In this document: positions 18,820 to 26,567 of the stretch, in pieces
Position numbering within the stretch: position 1 is the stretch's first letter
How the letters are laid out: every line of letters begins with the position of its first letter
NCBI RefSeq assembly: GCF_001429545.1
Contig: NZ_LMSP01000023.1
Span: 68,747-132,746 of the forward strand
Source of the DNA: Paenibacillus sp. Soil787
Lineage (GTDB): Bacteria > Bacillota > Bacilli > Paenibacillales > NBRC-103111
DNA length: 64,000 nucleotides
Direction: 5' to 3'
Made by a program: the position numbers and the translations under genes
The notes under the pieces: generated by a model
Seen by the model: only the letters and a program-made list of their open reading frames with translations
Told to the model about the DNA's origin: nothing
The model's database searches: none

Positions 18820-19317
18820 ATGAGTCAAGAAAAAGCAAACACAAGTCCGAATGGACATTTATTTACCGTCGAAATTCTGATTGAAGATTCCACCAATGGC
18901 CTAGCCATGGAAAAGCTTCTTCATCTTCTTAATGTGGATACAGTCAAGGATTACCAAATCATTAAAGGTATTCAACTTGGCAAGTTGATTGAACTTAACA
19001 CGAAAAAAGAGATCACCCCTCCATTACAACCAAACAAAAAAACGGCTGCGGTCCCACCTTCAACTGTAACAGCTGCAGCGAAAGCCACCACCAACAGTGG
19101 AGCTTCAGATAAAATTATTGAGCAATTGGAAAGTTTCAAAGTGAATAATACGTTAATCCGTTTAACGGTTATCAAAGGACAAGGAATCAAGCTTAATCTT
19201 CCATGTCGTATTTTGAACTTTGATAGCAGTACTCAAAATGTTTCGGTGTATCATGTAGATGAGAAGAAGGTCTACTTATTCAAATTGAATGAAATTGATG
19301 ATTATGTTGCGTTCTAA
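18820..19317 (+). CDS. Hypothetical two-domain protein
   Basis: A 165-residue protein that I do not recognise. Residues 1-65 form a small alpha/beta-looking domain (LFTVEILIEDSTNGLAMEKL). Residues 66-98 are an Ala/Thr/Pro-rich linker. Residues 99-165 look like a small beta-barrel (IRLTVIKGQGIKLNLPCRI, ending YLFKLNEIDDYVAF) reminiscent of WYL or Sm-like folds; that resemblance is weak. AAGGAGG lies 6 nt before the ATG. It is a plus-strand single gene ending in a long shared terminator. There is no signal peptide. Confidence 0.75.
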   Translation: MSQEKANTSPNGHLFTVEILIEDSTNGLAMEKLLHLLNVDTVKDYQIIKGIQLGKLIELNTKKEITPPLQPNKKTAAVPPSTVTAAAKATTNSGASDKIIEQLESFKVNNTLIRLTVIKGQGIKLNLPCRILNFDSSTQNVSVYHVDEKKVYLFKLNEIDDYVAF

Positions 19318-19365
19318 ATAAAGTAAGAGGGTATCCTAGAATAAGGATACCCTCTTACTTTATTT
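19316..19365. terminator. Long bidirectional terminator
   Basis: A near-perfect inverted repeat with arms of about 22 bp (AAATAAAGTAAGAGGGTATC and complement) lies between convergent genes and overlaps the end of the EAL gene. Confidence 0.9.
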
Positions 19366-21228
19366 AGCATGGACAGACGCACCAGCTGAAGCGTTCGGGA
19401 TGCCCGATCTTAGCATTTGTTCTAGTTCATCCGCACTTACGGGCGGGCTAAACCAGAAGCCCTGCACCTCATTACAGCGATTCTGATGAAGGAAATGCAG
19501 TTGATCTTCGGTTTCTACGCCTTCAGCAATGACCTTCAAGTTCAGATGGTGCGTCATCGCAATAATCGTGGCTACGATGGCCGCGTCATTCGGATCCACC
19601 ATGATATCTCGAACAAAGGAACGATCGATCTTCAGCTTATCAATCGGAAATTTCTTTAAGTAGTACAGCGAGCTGTAGCCTGTCCCAAAATCATCAATGC
19701 TTACATTCACACCTAGTTCCTTAAGCTCAAGTAAGGACTGAATGGCGTGATCAACATCCATCGTCATGCTTTCGGTGATTTCAAGTTCCAAATACTGCGG
19801 ATCAAGTCCTGTTTGTTCTAAAACATGTCTGATCTTACCTTTGAGATTGTGCTGAAAAAACTGCCGCATAGACAAATTCACAGATATCGGCATCATCGGA
19901 TACCCTTGATTTTGCCATGCTTTATTTTGCTTACATGCAGCGCGCAGTACCCATTCACCGATCGGTACGATCAATCCGGACTCCTCAGCAAAGGGAATGA
20001 AATAGTTTGGGGAGATGAGGCCTTTCTCCGGATGATCCCAACGGATCAAAGCTTCAACACCGACAATACGCCCTGTCTCAATGTCGACCTGGGGTTGATA
20101 GTATAAGACGAACTCATCCCCGACAATCGCTCTGCGAAGCTCACTTTCCAGCTTGAGTCGGTTTATTGAAACTGACTTCATATCCGTATTGAAGATCTGG
20201 AAGTCGTTGCGCCCCTTCTCTTTGGCCCTGGCCAATGCAATGTCGGCATATTTCATAAGTAAATCTGCATCGTCGGCATCATCCGAGGATATCGCAACGC
20301 CGATGCTGGCTGTAATATGTAGTTCATATTGTTCTAAAAGAAACGGCTTTTCGAGGACACGATTAATCTCTGCTATAACCGCAATTACGTCATTAGAATC
20401 GGCCACATTCGTATAGAAAAAGGCAAATTCATCGCCTTCCGTACGAGCCAAATAATCGTTGTCCGTTACAACTCTCGTGAAACGCTCTGCGAGCTGCAGC
20501 AGCAGCATGTTTCCATAATCATAACCGAAGCTGTCATTGACCAGCTTGAAGCGATCGATGTCCAAATAGAAGACTGCTACTTTTTGTCCAATCGATTTGG
20601 AAATACCTAGCCGCTCATTCAAGTTATCTCTGAACATGCGCCTGTTCGGCAGCCCTGTCATATCATCATAATAAGCCATATAGCGAACTTGCTCATCACC
20701 GCGCTTCCGCTCAGTGATATCCTGACAAATGAGAATATTTCCTTTGGAATTAGGCTGCAAATCAACAGGAACAGCGGTCACGTTCAAATCCACCCGGTAG
20801 CCGCTTTTATGTATAACAGCTGTTTCAAAGGTGACAGGAGTCCCGCTTCTCACTTGTTCAAGCTGACTGCTTGTCCGCTCCAGCTGCTCTTGTGTAACAA
20901 ATCTGATAAACGGTTGATTGAGCAGCTCCGATACGGAGTAGCCTAGGATGGTTTCTGCCGCTAAATTAATCCGAATAAATGTACCCTCTTGATCAAAAAT
21001 ACCAATCGCATTCGGATTGTGCTCGAATAAGGAATCAAGCACATTTATATACGTGTGATCCCGCGGCATTTCCTTTTTTAAGGATTCTTTACTTCCACCC
21101 TTTCTAAGCAGCGCGATTAGCAGCACTAGTGAGGCAAGCAAACAAATCCATGCAGCATACGGCTTTACGTAAAAGCTTACGAATATGGCGACTAACAAAT
21201 ATCCGCCAATATAGAGCCGGTTTTTCAC
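19360..21228 (-). CDS. Membrane PAS-GGDEF-EAL cyclic-di-GMP protein
   Basis: The 622-residue protein has two N-terminal membrane helices (about 5-42) and a PAS domain (about 60-175). A GGDEF domain follows (about 185-345) whose signature reads EGDEF, and then an EAL domain (about 355-605). The EAL domain keeps EALIRW, LELEITES, IDDFGTGYSS and KIDRSFV, so phosphodiesterase activity on c-di-GMP is likely. The altered GGDEF signature makes cyclase activity doubtful and may serve as a GTP or effector site. GAGGAGG precedes a GTG start by 7 nt. It lies 14 bp after the PAS kinase gene, so the two probably form a signalling operon. Confidence 0.92.
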   Translation of the reverse strand: MKNRLYIGGYLLVAIFVSFYVKPYAAWICLLASLVLLIALLRKGGSKESLKKEMPRDHTYINVLDSLFEHNPNAIGIFDQEGTFIRINLAAETILGYSVSELLNQPFIRFVTQEQLERTSSQLEQVRSGTPVTFETAVIHKSGYRVDLNVTAVPVDLQPNSKGNILICQDITERKRGDEQVRYMAYYDDMTGLPNRRMFRDNLNERLGISKSIGQKVAVFYLDIDRFKLVNDSFGYDYGNMLLLQLAERFTRVVTDNDYLARTEGDEFAFFYTNVADSNDVIAVIAEINRVLEKPFLLEQYELHITASIGVAISSDDADDADLLMKYADIALARAKEKGRNDFQIFNTDMKSVSINRLKLESELRRAIVGDEFVLYYQPQVDIETGRIVGVEALIRWDHPEKGLISPNYFIPFAEESGLIVPIGEWVLRAACKQNKAWQNQGYPMMPISVNLSMRQFFQHNLKGKIRHVLEQTGLDPQYLELEITESMTMDVDHAIQSLLELKELGVNVSIDDFGTGYSSLYYLKKFPIDKLKIDRSFVRDIMVDPNDAAIVATIIAMTHHLNLKVIAEGVETEDQLHFLHQNRCNEVQGFWFSPPVSADELEQMLRSGIPNASAGASVHAK

Positions 21229-21242
21229 AAATTAGCCTCCTC

Positions 21243-22757
21243 TTACTGCTCACTATAGGTAATAGGAAGCGTCACACTGACAACCGTTCCTTCTCCCACT
21301 TTACTCTCAATCATAACCTGACCATGATGATCCTCAATGATTTTGTGCGTAATCATGATGCCAAGCCCAGTCCCTTTTTCCTTTGTTGTATAGAAAGGCT
21401 CTCCAAGTCTAGCGATTGCCTCATTCGGTATCCCATGCCCTCGATCTTGAAACAATACACGTATGGCTTTGTCTCCAACTGAAAACAGTTGAATATCGAT
21501 TTGCCCGCCATCTGGCATTGCTTCCATCGCATTTTTGAGCAAATTAATGAAGGATTGCTTCATCTGGTTTTCCTCACAAAGAACAAGCGGCAGATGATTC
21601 TCCATAGCGACAACGATTTGAATATTACTAATAATGGCTTGTGTTTCAAGCAGGGTTATGACACTTTTAATGATATTCTCAATACTTTTGGGCTGGTAGT
21701 GTATGAATTGCGGTTTAGCCAGAACGAGCATTTCTGTAGTAATTAACTCAATCCGTTCTAGTTCGGACATCATAATATCGTAGTATTCTTTCTTATTTGC
21801 AGCACCTTGCTGCAGAAATTGCATAAATCCTTTGAGCGTAGTCAATGGATTACGAATTTCGTGAGCAACTCCAGCAGCAAGCTGCCCGATAAGGGACATC
21901 TTGTCTGACCTGCGGAGCAGCTCTTCCGTGCGCTGCCGCTCAGTAATATCAATGAATGATAGAACTACTCCAATGATTTGATCTTGATCCAAGATCGGTG
22001 AAGTCATGTATTCAACCGGAAACGAGTCTCCATTTTTTTTGTAAAAGATCTCGTTTGAACAATCACAAACCCCTTCAAGCATCGTTCGATTTAGCACAGT
22101 TTCATCAGTTCCACTAGCACGTGTCAATACGAGATAAGGATTCTTCCCCACCATTTCTTCATAGGTGTACCCCGTTAAGCTCTCCGCAGCTTTATTCCAA
22201 AACGTAGTGCCAAAATGCTCATCGATGCCAAACATACCATCTGAAACGGCATTGAGAATGAGTTGGTTATGGTTATGATTCAGCTGGGATTGATAGCTGC
22301 GTCTGCTTTCCTCAAGCTTGTACTCCAAATGCTTTCTTTCTGATACATCTTGAATCTGAACTATTGCAAAATTGGGATGGGCATCTGTATCACGAACGAA
22401 AGATACTTGAATTATCCCCCATTTCATGGAGCCATCCTTATGGATATAGCGATTCTCTTTTTGAGCAGAATCCCGCTCGCCACGAAGGGTCTGTTCACAT
22501 AGTTCAGCATAGGTTGCCACATCGTCAGGATGTGAAATCTCCTGAATATGCAGACCAATCAGTTCTTCTTCTGTATAGCCTACGAGGCGGCATAATGATG
22601 TATTCACCATGATTAACTTGCCGTCCAGACTTACGATTGCCAATGCAATGATTGCGCAACCAAACAATTGATGATAAAGCTCATGGTTTGTAATTAGCTT
22701 AAGTTCCGAAGCAATTGGCTTACCCGTTTCTGATTGGTCCCCCATGATATCAGCCAT
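21243..22757 (-). CDS. PAS-containing sensor histidine kinase (sporulation-kinase type)
   Basis: A 504-residue cytosolic-looking kinase. It has two PAS/PAC domains (about 28-150 and 160-285) and a HisKA domain with the phosphoacceptor His in AAGVAHEIRNPLTTLKG (near residue 299). The HATPase domain has N-box NLLKNAMEAMPDGG, DRGHGIPNEAIA and GTGLGIMITHKII. No membrane segment is seen. This layout matches KinA/KinE-type kinases that feed the sporulation phosphorelay; no response regulator is adjacent, which fits such an orphan. GAGAGG lies 9 nt before the ATG. Confidence 0.92.
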   Translation of the reverse strand: MADIMGDQSETGKPIASELKLITNHELYHQLFGCAIIALAIVSLDGKLIMVNTSLCRLVGYTEEELIGLHIQEISHPDDVATYAELCEQTLRGERDSAQKENRYIHKDGSMKWGIIQVSFVRDTDAHPNFAIVQIQDVSERKHLEYKLEESRRSYQSQLNHNHNQLILNAVSDGMFGIDEHFGTTFWNKAAESLTGYTYEEMVGKNPYLVLTRASGTDETVLNRTMLEGVCDCSNEIFYKKNGDSFPVEYMTSPILDQDQIIGVVLSFIDITERQRTEELLRRSDKMSLIGQLAAGVAHEIRNPLTTLKGFMQFLQQGAANKKEYYDIMMSELERIELITTEMLVLAKPQFIHYQPKSIENIIKSVITLLETQAIISNIQIVVAMENHLPLVLCEENQMKQSFINLLKNAMEAMPDGGQIDIQLFSVGDKAIRVLFQDRGHGIPNEAIARLGEPFYTTKEKGTGLGIMITHKIIEDHHGQVMIESKVGEGTVVSVTLPITYSEQ

Positions 22758-22856
22758 GCGCTACATCCTCTCAATAAAGGAAGAATGATCGTATCTGTCA
22801 TGGACTACTTTCTACATGATCCGAGCTTTTTCCTGCTAAGATGACACAAAACAATG

Positions 22857-22884
22857 AAAAAAGAGTCAGATTCCCTGACTCTTT
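22857..22884 (-). terminator. Terminator of the DUF423 gene
   Basis: On the minus strand AAAGAGTCAG and CTGACTCTTT form a 10-bp stem followed by a T-run. Confidence 0.85.
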
Positions 22885-22892
22885 CCATTTTT

Positions 22893-23258
22893 TTATTTGT
22901 AAGCGGCCACGGCCAGAAGTATCCATCCAACCAAGAAACTCAGCCCGCCTAGCGGGGTAATAGGTCCAAAAAACTTGAGTCCAGTCAAACTCAGCCCATA
23001 TAGACTACCTGAGAACAGGATAATCCCGATAAAAATGGCCCAACCCGATGCATTCACCATAGAGCTATTTGCCAGCTTATCCGACAAAAGAGCAATAAGG
23101 ATGAGGGCTATCGCATGAATCATGTGGTATTGTACACCGGTCTGAAACACATCGATCTTATCCGGAATCCTTTGTTTCAAGTAATGAGCTCCAAAAGCGC
23201 CTAGAGCCACCGAAAGAAACGCATTCACACTACCTAACAGCAAAAAAAGTTTCATCAT
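22893..23258 (-). CDS. DUF423 family membrane protein
   Basis: The 121-residue protein has four predicted membrane helices and the DUF423 (YwdK/YgdD) signature: LGAFGAHYLKQR, VFQTGVQYHMIHAIALI, FSGSLYGLSLTG, and PITPLGGLSFLVGWILLA. Its function is unknown. Two consecutive ATG codons begin the frame and either could be used. A terminator follows. The gene at 23295 lies 36 bp upstream on the same strand and may be co-transcribed. Confidence 0.88.
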   Translation of the reverse strand: MMKLFLLLGSVNAFLSVALGAFGAHYLKQRIPDKIDVFQTGVQYHMIHAIALILIALLSDKLANSSMVNASGWAIFIGIILFSGSLYGLSLTGLKFFGPITPLGGLSFLVGWILLAVAAYK

Positions 23259-23294
23259 TTTCGTCTTCTTTCCTTCCGTTACGATTTCATTTAT

Positions 23295-23597
23295 TTATTC
23301 CACTTCGCCAATATCATGCTGACCGACAATTAACCGCACGGGCTCCAAAAACACTCGCGTTACCGAAGGCTTTTTGATCAGATCGAGTTCAATGTCTACA
23401 ATCTTGTTCCGAGCGGTTTTGCCTTCTCTTTTATCATAAACAACATCAAATTGCTTCAAACCAAGCTGATAAATCACAACTGATGAACCAATCATTAATG
23501 CATTCGATTCAAAATCGCCATGGTCAAATAATACCTCTGACAAAATCTCTTCATTCATATCCACAATCGTAACATACTGACAAAATTGGTAACGCAT
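23295..23597 (-). CDS. Hypothetical protein (100 aa)
   Basis: I do not recognise this 100-residue protein. It is predicted to be mostly beta strand, with no signal peptide or membrane segment and an acidic C-terminus (IVGQHDIGEVE). AAGGGGG lies 9 nt before the ATG, which supports it as a real gene. It precedes the DUF423 gene by 36 bp and could form a two-gene unit with it. Confidence 0.7.
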   Translation of the reverse strand: MRYQFCQYVTIVDMNEEILSEVLFDHGDFESNALMIGSSVVIYQLGLKQFDVVYDKREGKTARNKIVDIELDLIKKPSVTRVFLEPVRLIVGQHDIGEVE

Positions 23598-23685
23598 GAA
23601 GGAAGTCCCCCTTATAGATAAGTATGGTTACCAATTCGCTGAAAAATGTCGAAATTCCTGCTAATTTCATGATTCCCTTCTATGT

Positions 23686-24606
23686 TCATATAAAATTCAA
23701 ACAAAAGATAACAACTGGGATTGTAAACATACTAAATAAAGTTGAAGTAAAGACAGCCTGCGAAGAAAACTCCGCTTCATTCTCATATTCAATGGCCAAC
23801 AACACACTGCTTAGAGAGGTGGGCACAGCACACGAGAGGATCAATGCTTTGGCCGTAATTCCATCAATCCCGAGCAGCCAAACAACGAAAAATCCGAGCA
23901 GCGGTCCTGCAGCAAGTCTTAGTATATTAGAAACGAGTACATTGGAAAAATGAAATTCCCATTTCATACCGCCAAGCTGCACACCGAGTGTCAGTAAGGC
24001 TGTCGCCATAAAAGCGTTTGAAATATACTGCAGCGGTATATGAATCGATCCTGGAACAGGTAGATGGAAATATCGCAGCAGAAGCGCAATCGGAATGGCA
24101 TAAATGACCGGTAAGGAAAGAATGGTTTTCATCGTTGCTTTCCAGGTTGATTTATGTGCATTTAAGGTATAAATGCCATATGTATTAGGAATTAGCGTTT
24201 GCATAATCATGATCACGATTTGGATAGATAAGGTATAAGCATTCCCACCAAAAACTGTTTGATTCAGCGGCAGTGCGTAATTAGCGCTATTGTAGAAAAT
24301 AACACTATTGCGCATGGCAATACGCATACCGCGCTGCATCTTTTTCAAGCGAATAATGACCTCAATGCAGGCAAAAAGGAGACTAAAGAAAAGGACAAAA
24401 AACAAGAGAACCTGCATTAAAACATGCAAGTTCATTTCGGACTCATACAGCTTAACAAAAACGAGCGCTGGTGAAAACACGTAGAAATTAAGCTTCGATA
24501 ATGTCTTAATATCAATATGGAAAGCGCGGTACATCGCCGCGCCGATCGCAATCATAATACTGATAGGTACTATGTTATTCACCAAAATGTATATGAAATA
24601 ACTCAT
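23686..24606 (-). CDS. AEC-family (auxin efflux carrier) transporter
   Basis: The 306-residue integral membrane protein has about ten helices arranged as two five-helix halves, as expected for the AEC/BASS-like fold. Recognisable segments are NFYVFSPALVFVKLYESE, NSVIFYNSANYALPL, and the second-half NILRLAAGPLLGF with ILSCAVPTSLSSVLLAIEY. Bacterial members export or import small carboxylates, but the substrate here is unknown. GAGG lies 7 nt before the ATG. The gene starts 35 bp after ohrR and is probably in its operon, where an ohrA peroxidase would usually be expected. Confidence 0.87.
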   Translation of the reverse strand: MSYFIYILVNNIVPISIMIAIGAAMYRAFHIDIKTLSKLNFYVFSPALVFVKLYESEMNLHVLMQVLLFFVLFFSLLFACIEVIIRLKKMQRGMRIAMRNSVIFYNSANYALPLNQTVFGGNAYTLSIQIVIMIMQTLIPNTYGIYTLNAHKSTWKATMKTILSLPVIYAIPIALLLRYFHLPVPGSIHIPLQYISNAFMATALLTLGVQLGGMKWEFHFSNVLVSNILRLAAGPLLGFFVVWLLGIDGITAKALILSCAVPTSLSSVLLAIEYENEAEFSSQAVFTSTLFSMFTIPVVIFCLNFI

Positions 24607-24641
24607 TCCAGAGCCTCACTTCAAAAATCGATAGTCGTTCC

Positions 24642-25082
24642 TTAGTCGAATGCATTTACGCTGCTGATAATACGTTTTAACTGTTCATTGAAAGTGTAGA
24701 TTTCTTCAAGAGACAGCCCGCTTGACGCAAGCAGCGACTGTGGAATACAAAGTGCTTTCTCGTAAAGGGCAAGACCGGCTTCCGTGATTTGAATATTCAC
24801 GACACGTTCATCTTCCGAAGATCGTTTCCTTTGAACCAATTGCTGAGCCTCCATCCGCTTTAGCATAGGTGTCAAAGTACCCGAATCAAGATCAAGCTTC
24901 TCGCTAAGCTCTTTGACCGTGCTTTCCTTTTGATCCCAGAGAACCAACAGCACCAAATATTGCGGATAGGTAATCCCCAAACCTTCAAGAAAAGGGCGAT
25001 ACATGCGAGTAATGGCTCTCGAGCTTGCATATAGACTAAAGCACAGTTGATTTTCTAGCTTTAAAAATTCACTGCTGCTCAT
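24642..25082 (-). CDS. ohrR: OhrR-type organic peroxide-sensing MarR repressor
   Basis: OhrR is a dimeric MarR-family repressor that leaves DNA when its N-terminal Cys is oxidised by organic hydroperoxides. The 146-residue protein contains KLENQLCFSLYASSR with the reactive Cys14, GITYPQYLVLLVLW, and the winged helix LDLDSGTLTPMLKRMEAQ with RKRSSEDERVV, closely like B. subtilis OhrR. The frame opens nine codons earlier, but AAAGGA fits only the ATG at 25082. The neighbours are an AEC transporter downstream and a divergent isoprenoid/RiPP gene pair; no ohrA is present. Confidence 0.92.
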   Translation of the reverse strand: MSSSEFLKLENQLCFSLYASSRAITRMYRPFLEGLGITYPQYLVLLVLWDQKESTVKELSEKLDLDSGTLTPMLKRMEAQQLVQRKRSSEDERVVNIQITEAGLALYEKALCIPQSLLASSGLSLEEIYTFNEQLKRIISSVNAFD

Positions 25083-25114
25083 TGGATTGGTTTCCTTTCT
25101 ATCAGTCATATTGT

Positions 25115-25131
25115 AAACAATCGATTTGTTT
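25115..25131. promoter_or_regulatory. Candidate OhrR operator
   Basis: AAACAA-TCGAT-TTGTTT is a perfect 17-bp inverted repeat 33 bp upstream of ohrR and 110 bp upstream of the divergent gene. The position suggests autoregulation. The sequence is not the B. subtilis OhrR box, so the assignment rests on context. Confidence 0.5.
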
Positions 25132-25240
25132 CAAATGTATATAAAATTAACCCCGCTGTCAAGAAAAATACTAATTGTATACTCCGTGAATTCATGCTAG
25201 GCTAGTTTCAAGAATATACCAATAAAGGGGATAATGACCT

Positions 25241-26173
25241 ATGAACTGGTTCCTTGCTTATGAGAAAGATCTTGCTGACGTATTTACAGAGGCAGAGGGC
25301 ATCATTAGCGCATTTCCAGCACCGTTAGATCACCTCGGACTTGCCTATCTAGCTACATTTGACGGGAGAAAAGAAGATAGCACTAAAAACTATATCTGTT
25401 ACCTTCTTCCATATTGGATGAAAGACATCAGTGAACTTCCGCCAGAGTCGATGAATAAACTCTCATTAGCGAATGTATTCGTAATGCTCTACTATTTTAT
25501 ACAAGACGATATTATGGATTCAGCCAAAGGTGAGCATAAGGACAAGCTGCCTCTAGCCAATTTATTTCATATGCAGTTCCTATCCATCTATAGAGATATG
25601 TTTCCTGCTGGGTCGCCTTTCTGGAGTTACTACGAGACGTATGTTACGGAGTGGTCTGAAGCTGTTTCCAATGAGCAGCAGTCCGATTACTTCCTTCAAG
25701 ACATTGTCAAAGTCGCAAAGAAAGCAAGTCCAGTCAAAAATGCCAGCACCGGCGCTCTTCTATTAGCAAACCAAGCTCACCTTATCCCTGTCGTCACGGC
25801 GGCTGTTGAACAAACGCTTATCACTTTGCAAATGCTGGATGATTGGGCTGACTGGGAAGAAGATCTGGAAGAGGGTTCTTACAACTGCTTATTAGCTTCG
25901 ATGCGTAAGCATTTGCAGCTTTCAAAGGAAAGTGTTGTATCGCCAGAAATGGTGAAGCAGCAGTTGTATGTGCATGACTTTTTGGATTCCTATGGGCAAA
26001 TCGCCACTACTCATCATGAGCAATTACTAGACTTACAGATTTCAATGACACAAATGATCAATTTCCATGATTCTCTTGTGCAAAACATTCAAAAAGTCGC
26101 ACTTGAAATCAAAGAAAATAGAAAAATGTTAGCATCAGGGGGATTCTATTATTTTTTGTCGAAATCTAGTTGA
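25241..26173 (+). CDS. Class I isoprenoid synthase-like enzyme, possible peptide prenyltransferase
   Basis: The 310-residue, mostly helical protein carries the two Asp-rich Mg-diphosphate motifs of class I isoprenoid enzymes at the expected spacing: DDIMD at 89-93 (a DDxxD motif) and DDWADWEED at 200-208. Length and motifs suit the trans-isoprenyl diphosphate synthase, squalene/terpene synthase and ComQ superfamily. No membrane segment or signal is seen. AAAGGGG lies 10 nt before the ATG. The gene is followed after 80 bp by a RiPP precursor with a terminal Trp, which raises a ComQ-like role in prenylating a peptide. Making a free terpene or isoprenyl diphosphate is the alternative. The fold is well supported; the substrate is inference. 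Confidence 0.82.
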   Translation: MNWFLAYEKDLADVFTEAEGIISAFPAPLDHLGLAYLATFDGRKEDSTKNYICYLLPYWMKDISELPPESMNKLSLANVFVMLYYFIQDDIMDSAKGEHKDKLPLANLFHMQFLSIYRDMFPAGSPFWSYYETYVTEWSEAVSNEQQSDYFLQDIVKVAKKASPVKNASTGALLLANQAHLIPVVTAAVEQTLITLQMLDDWADWEEDLEEGSYNCLLASMRKHLQLSKESVVSPEMVKQQLYVHDFLDSYGQIATTHHEQLLDLQISMTQMINFHDSLVQNIQKVALEIKENRKMLASGGFYYFLSKSS

Positions 26174-26199
26174 TTTTGCTAGATTATTCAGAATATTCA

Positions 26200-26208
26200 T
26201 GCTATAAT
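26200..26208 (+). promoter_or_regulatory. Extended -10 promoter of the precursor gene
   Basis: TGCTATAAT is a perfect extended -10 element 46 bp upstream of the precursor ATG, with no good -35. It suggests that the precursor is also expressed independently of the enzyme gene. Confidence 0.5.
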
Positions 26209-26253
26209 TTTCTTGTAGGAAAAATTACCCAATTGACTAAGGAGTGATTCGGA

Positions 26254-26493
26254 ATGTCATCCAATGAAGTATTAAAAGCGAAAATTATTCAAAAAGCCTG
26301 GGAAGATGAAGCATTCAAAAACCAGCTTATTGCTAATCCCAAAGCCGCATTAAAACAAGCATTTGGCATTACACTCCCAGATGACATCAAAGTTAAAGCC
26401 GTAGAAGAAACTTCAACTGAGTTTGTTCTAGTCATTCCTACGAATCCTGCAAAGATTTTGGTTACTACGAATGCCGTTGAATCTTTTTGGTAA
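26254..26493 (+). CDS. NHLP-leader RiPP precursor peptide
   Basis: This 79-residue peptide resembles the nitrile hydratase alpha-like leader (NHLP) family of ribosomal natural product precursors. An AWEDEAFKNQLIANP block is followed by KAALKQAFGITLPDDIKV, VEETSTEFVLVIP and a short tail. The presumed core after VIP is about 18 residues, has no Cys, and ends with Trp79. AAGGAG is placed well before the ATG. No lanthionine synthetase, cyclodehydratase, radical SAM enzyme, peptidase or exporter is nearby. The only candidate modifying enzyme is the adjacent isoprenoid synthase. It could also be a free-standing NHLP-like protein of unknown role. Confidence 0.8.
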   Translation: MSSNEVLKAKIIQKAWEDEAFKNQLIANPKAALKQAFGITLPDDIKVKAVEETSTEFVLVIPTNPAKILVTTNAVESFW

Positions 26494-26523
26494 AATAAAT
26501 AAATAAATAAATAAATAAATAAA
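26490..26523 (+). repeat. AAAT tetranucleotide tandem repeat
   Basis: About seven to eight AAAT units begin at the precursor stop codon and run into the terminator stem. Copy number may vary by slippage but does not change a reading frame. Confidence 0.8.
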
Positions 26524-26567
26524 GAAGAGGTGCCGCGCTTACGAGTCGCAGCACCTCTTCTTTATTT
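26517..26567. terminator. Strong bidirectional terminator
   Basis: AAATAAAGAAGAGGTGC and its complement form a 17-bp stem between the precursor gene and the convergent kinase gene. Confidence 0.92.
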
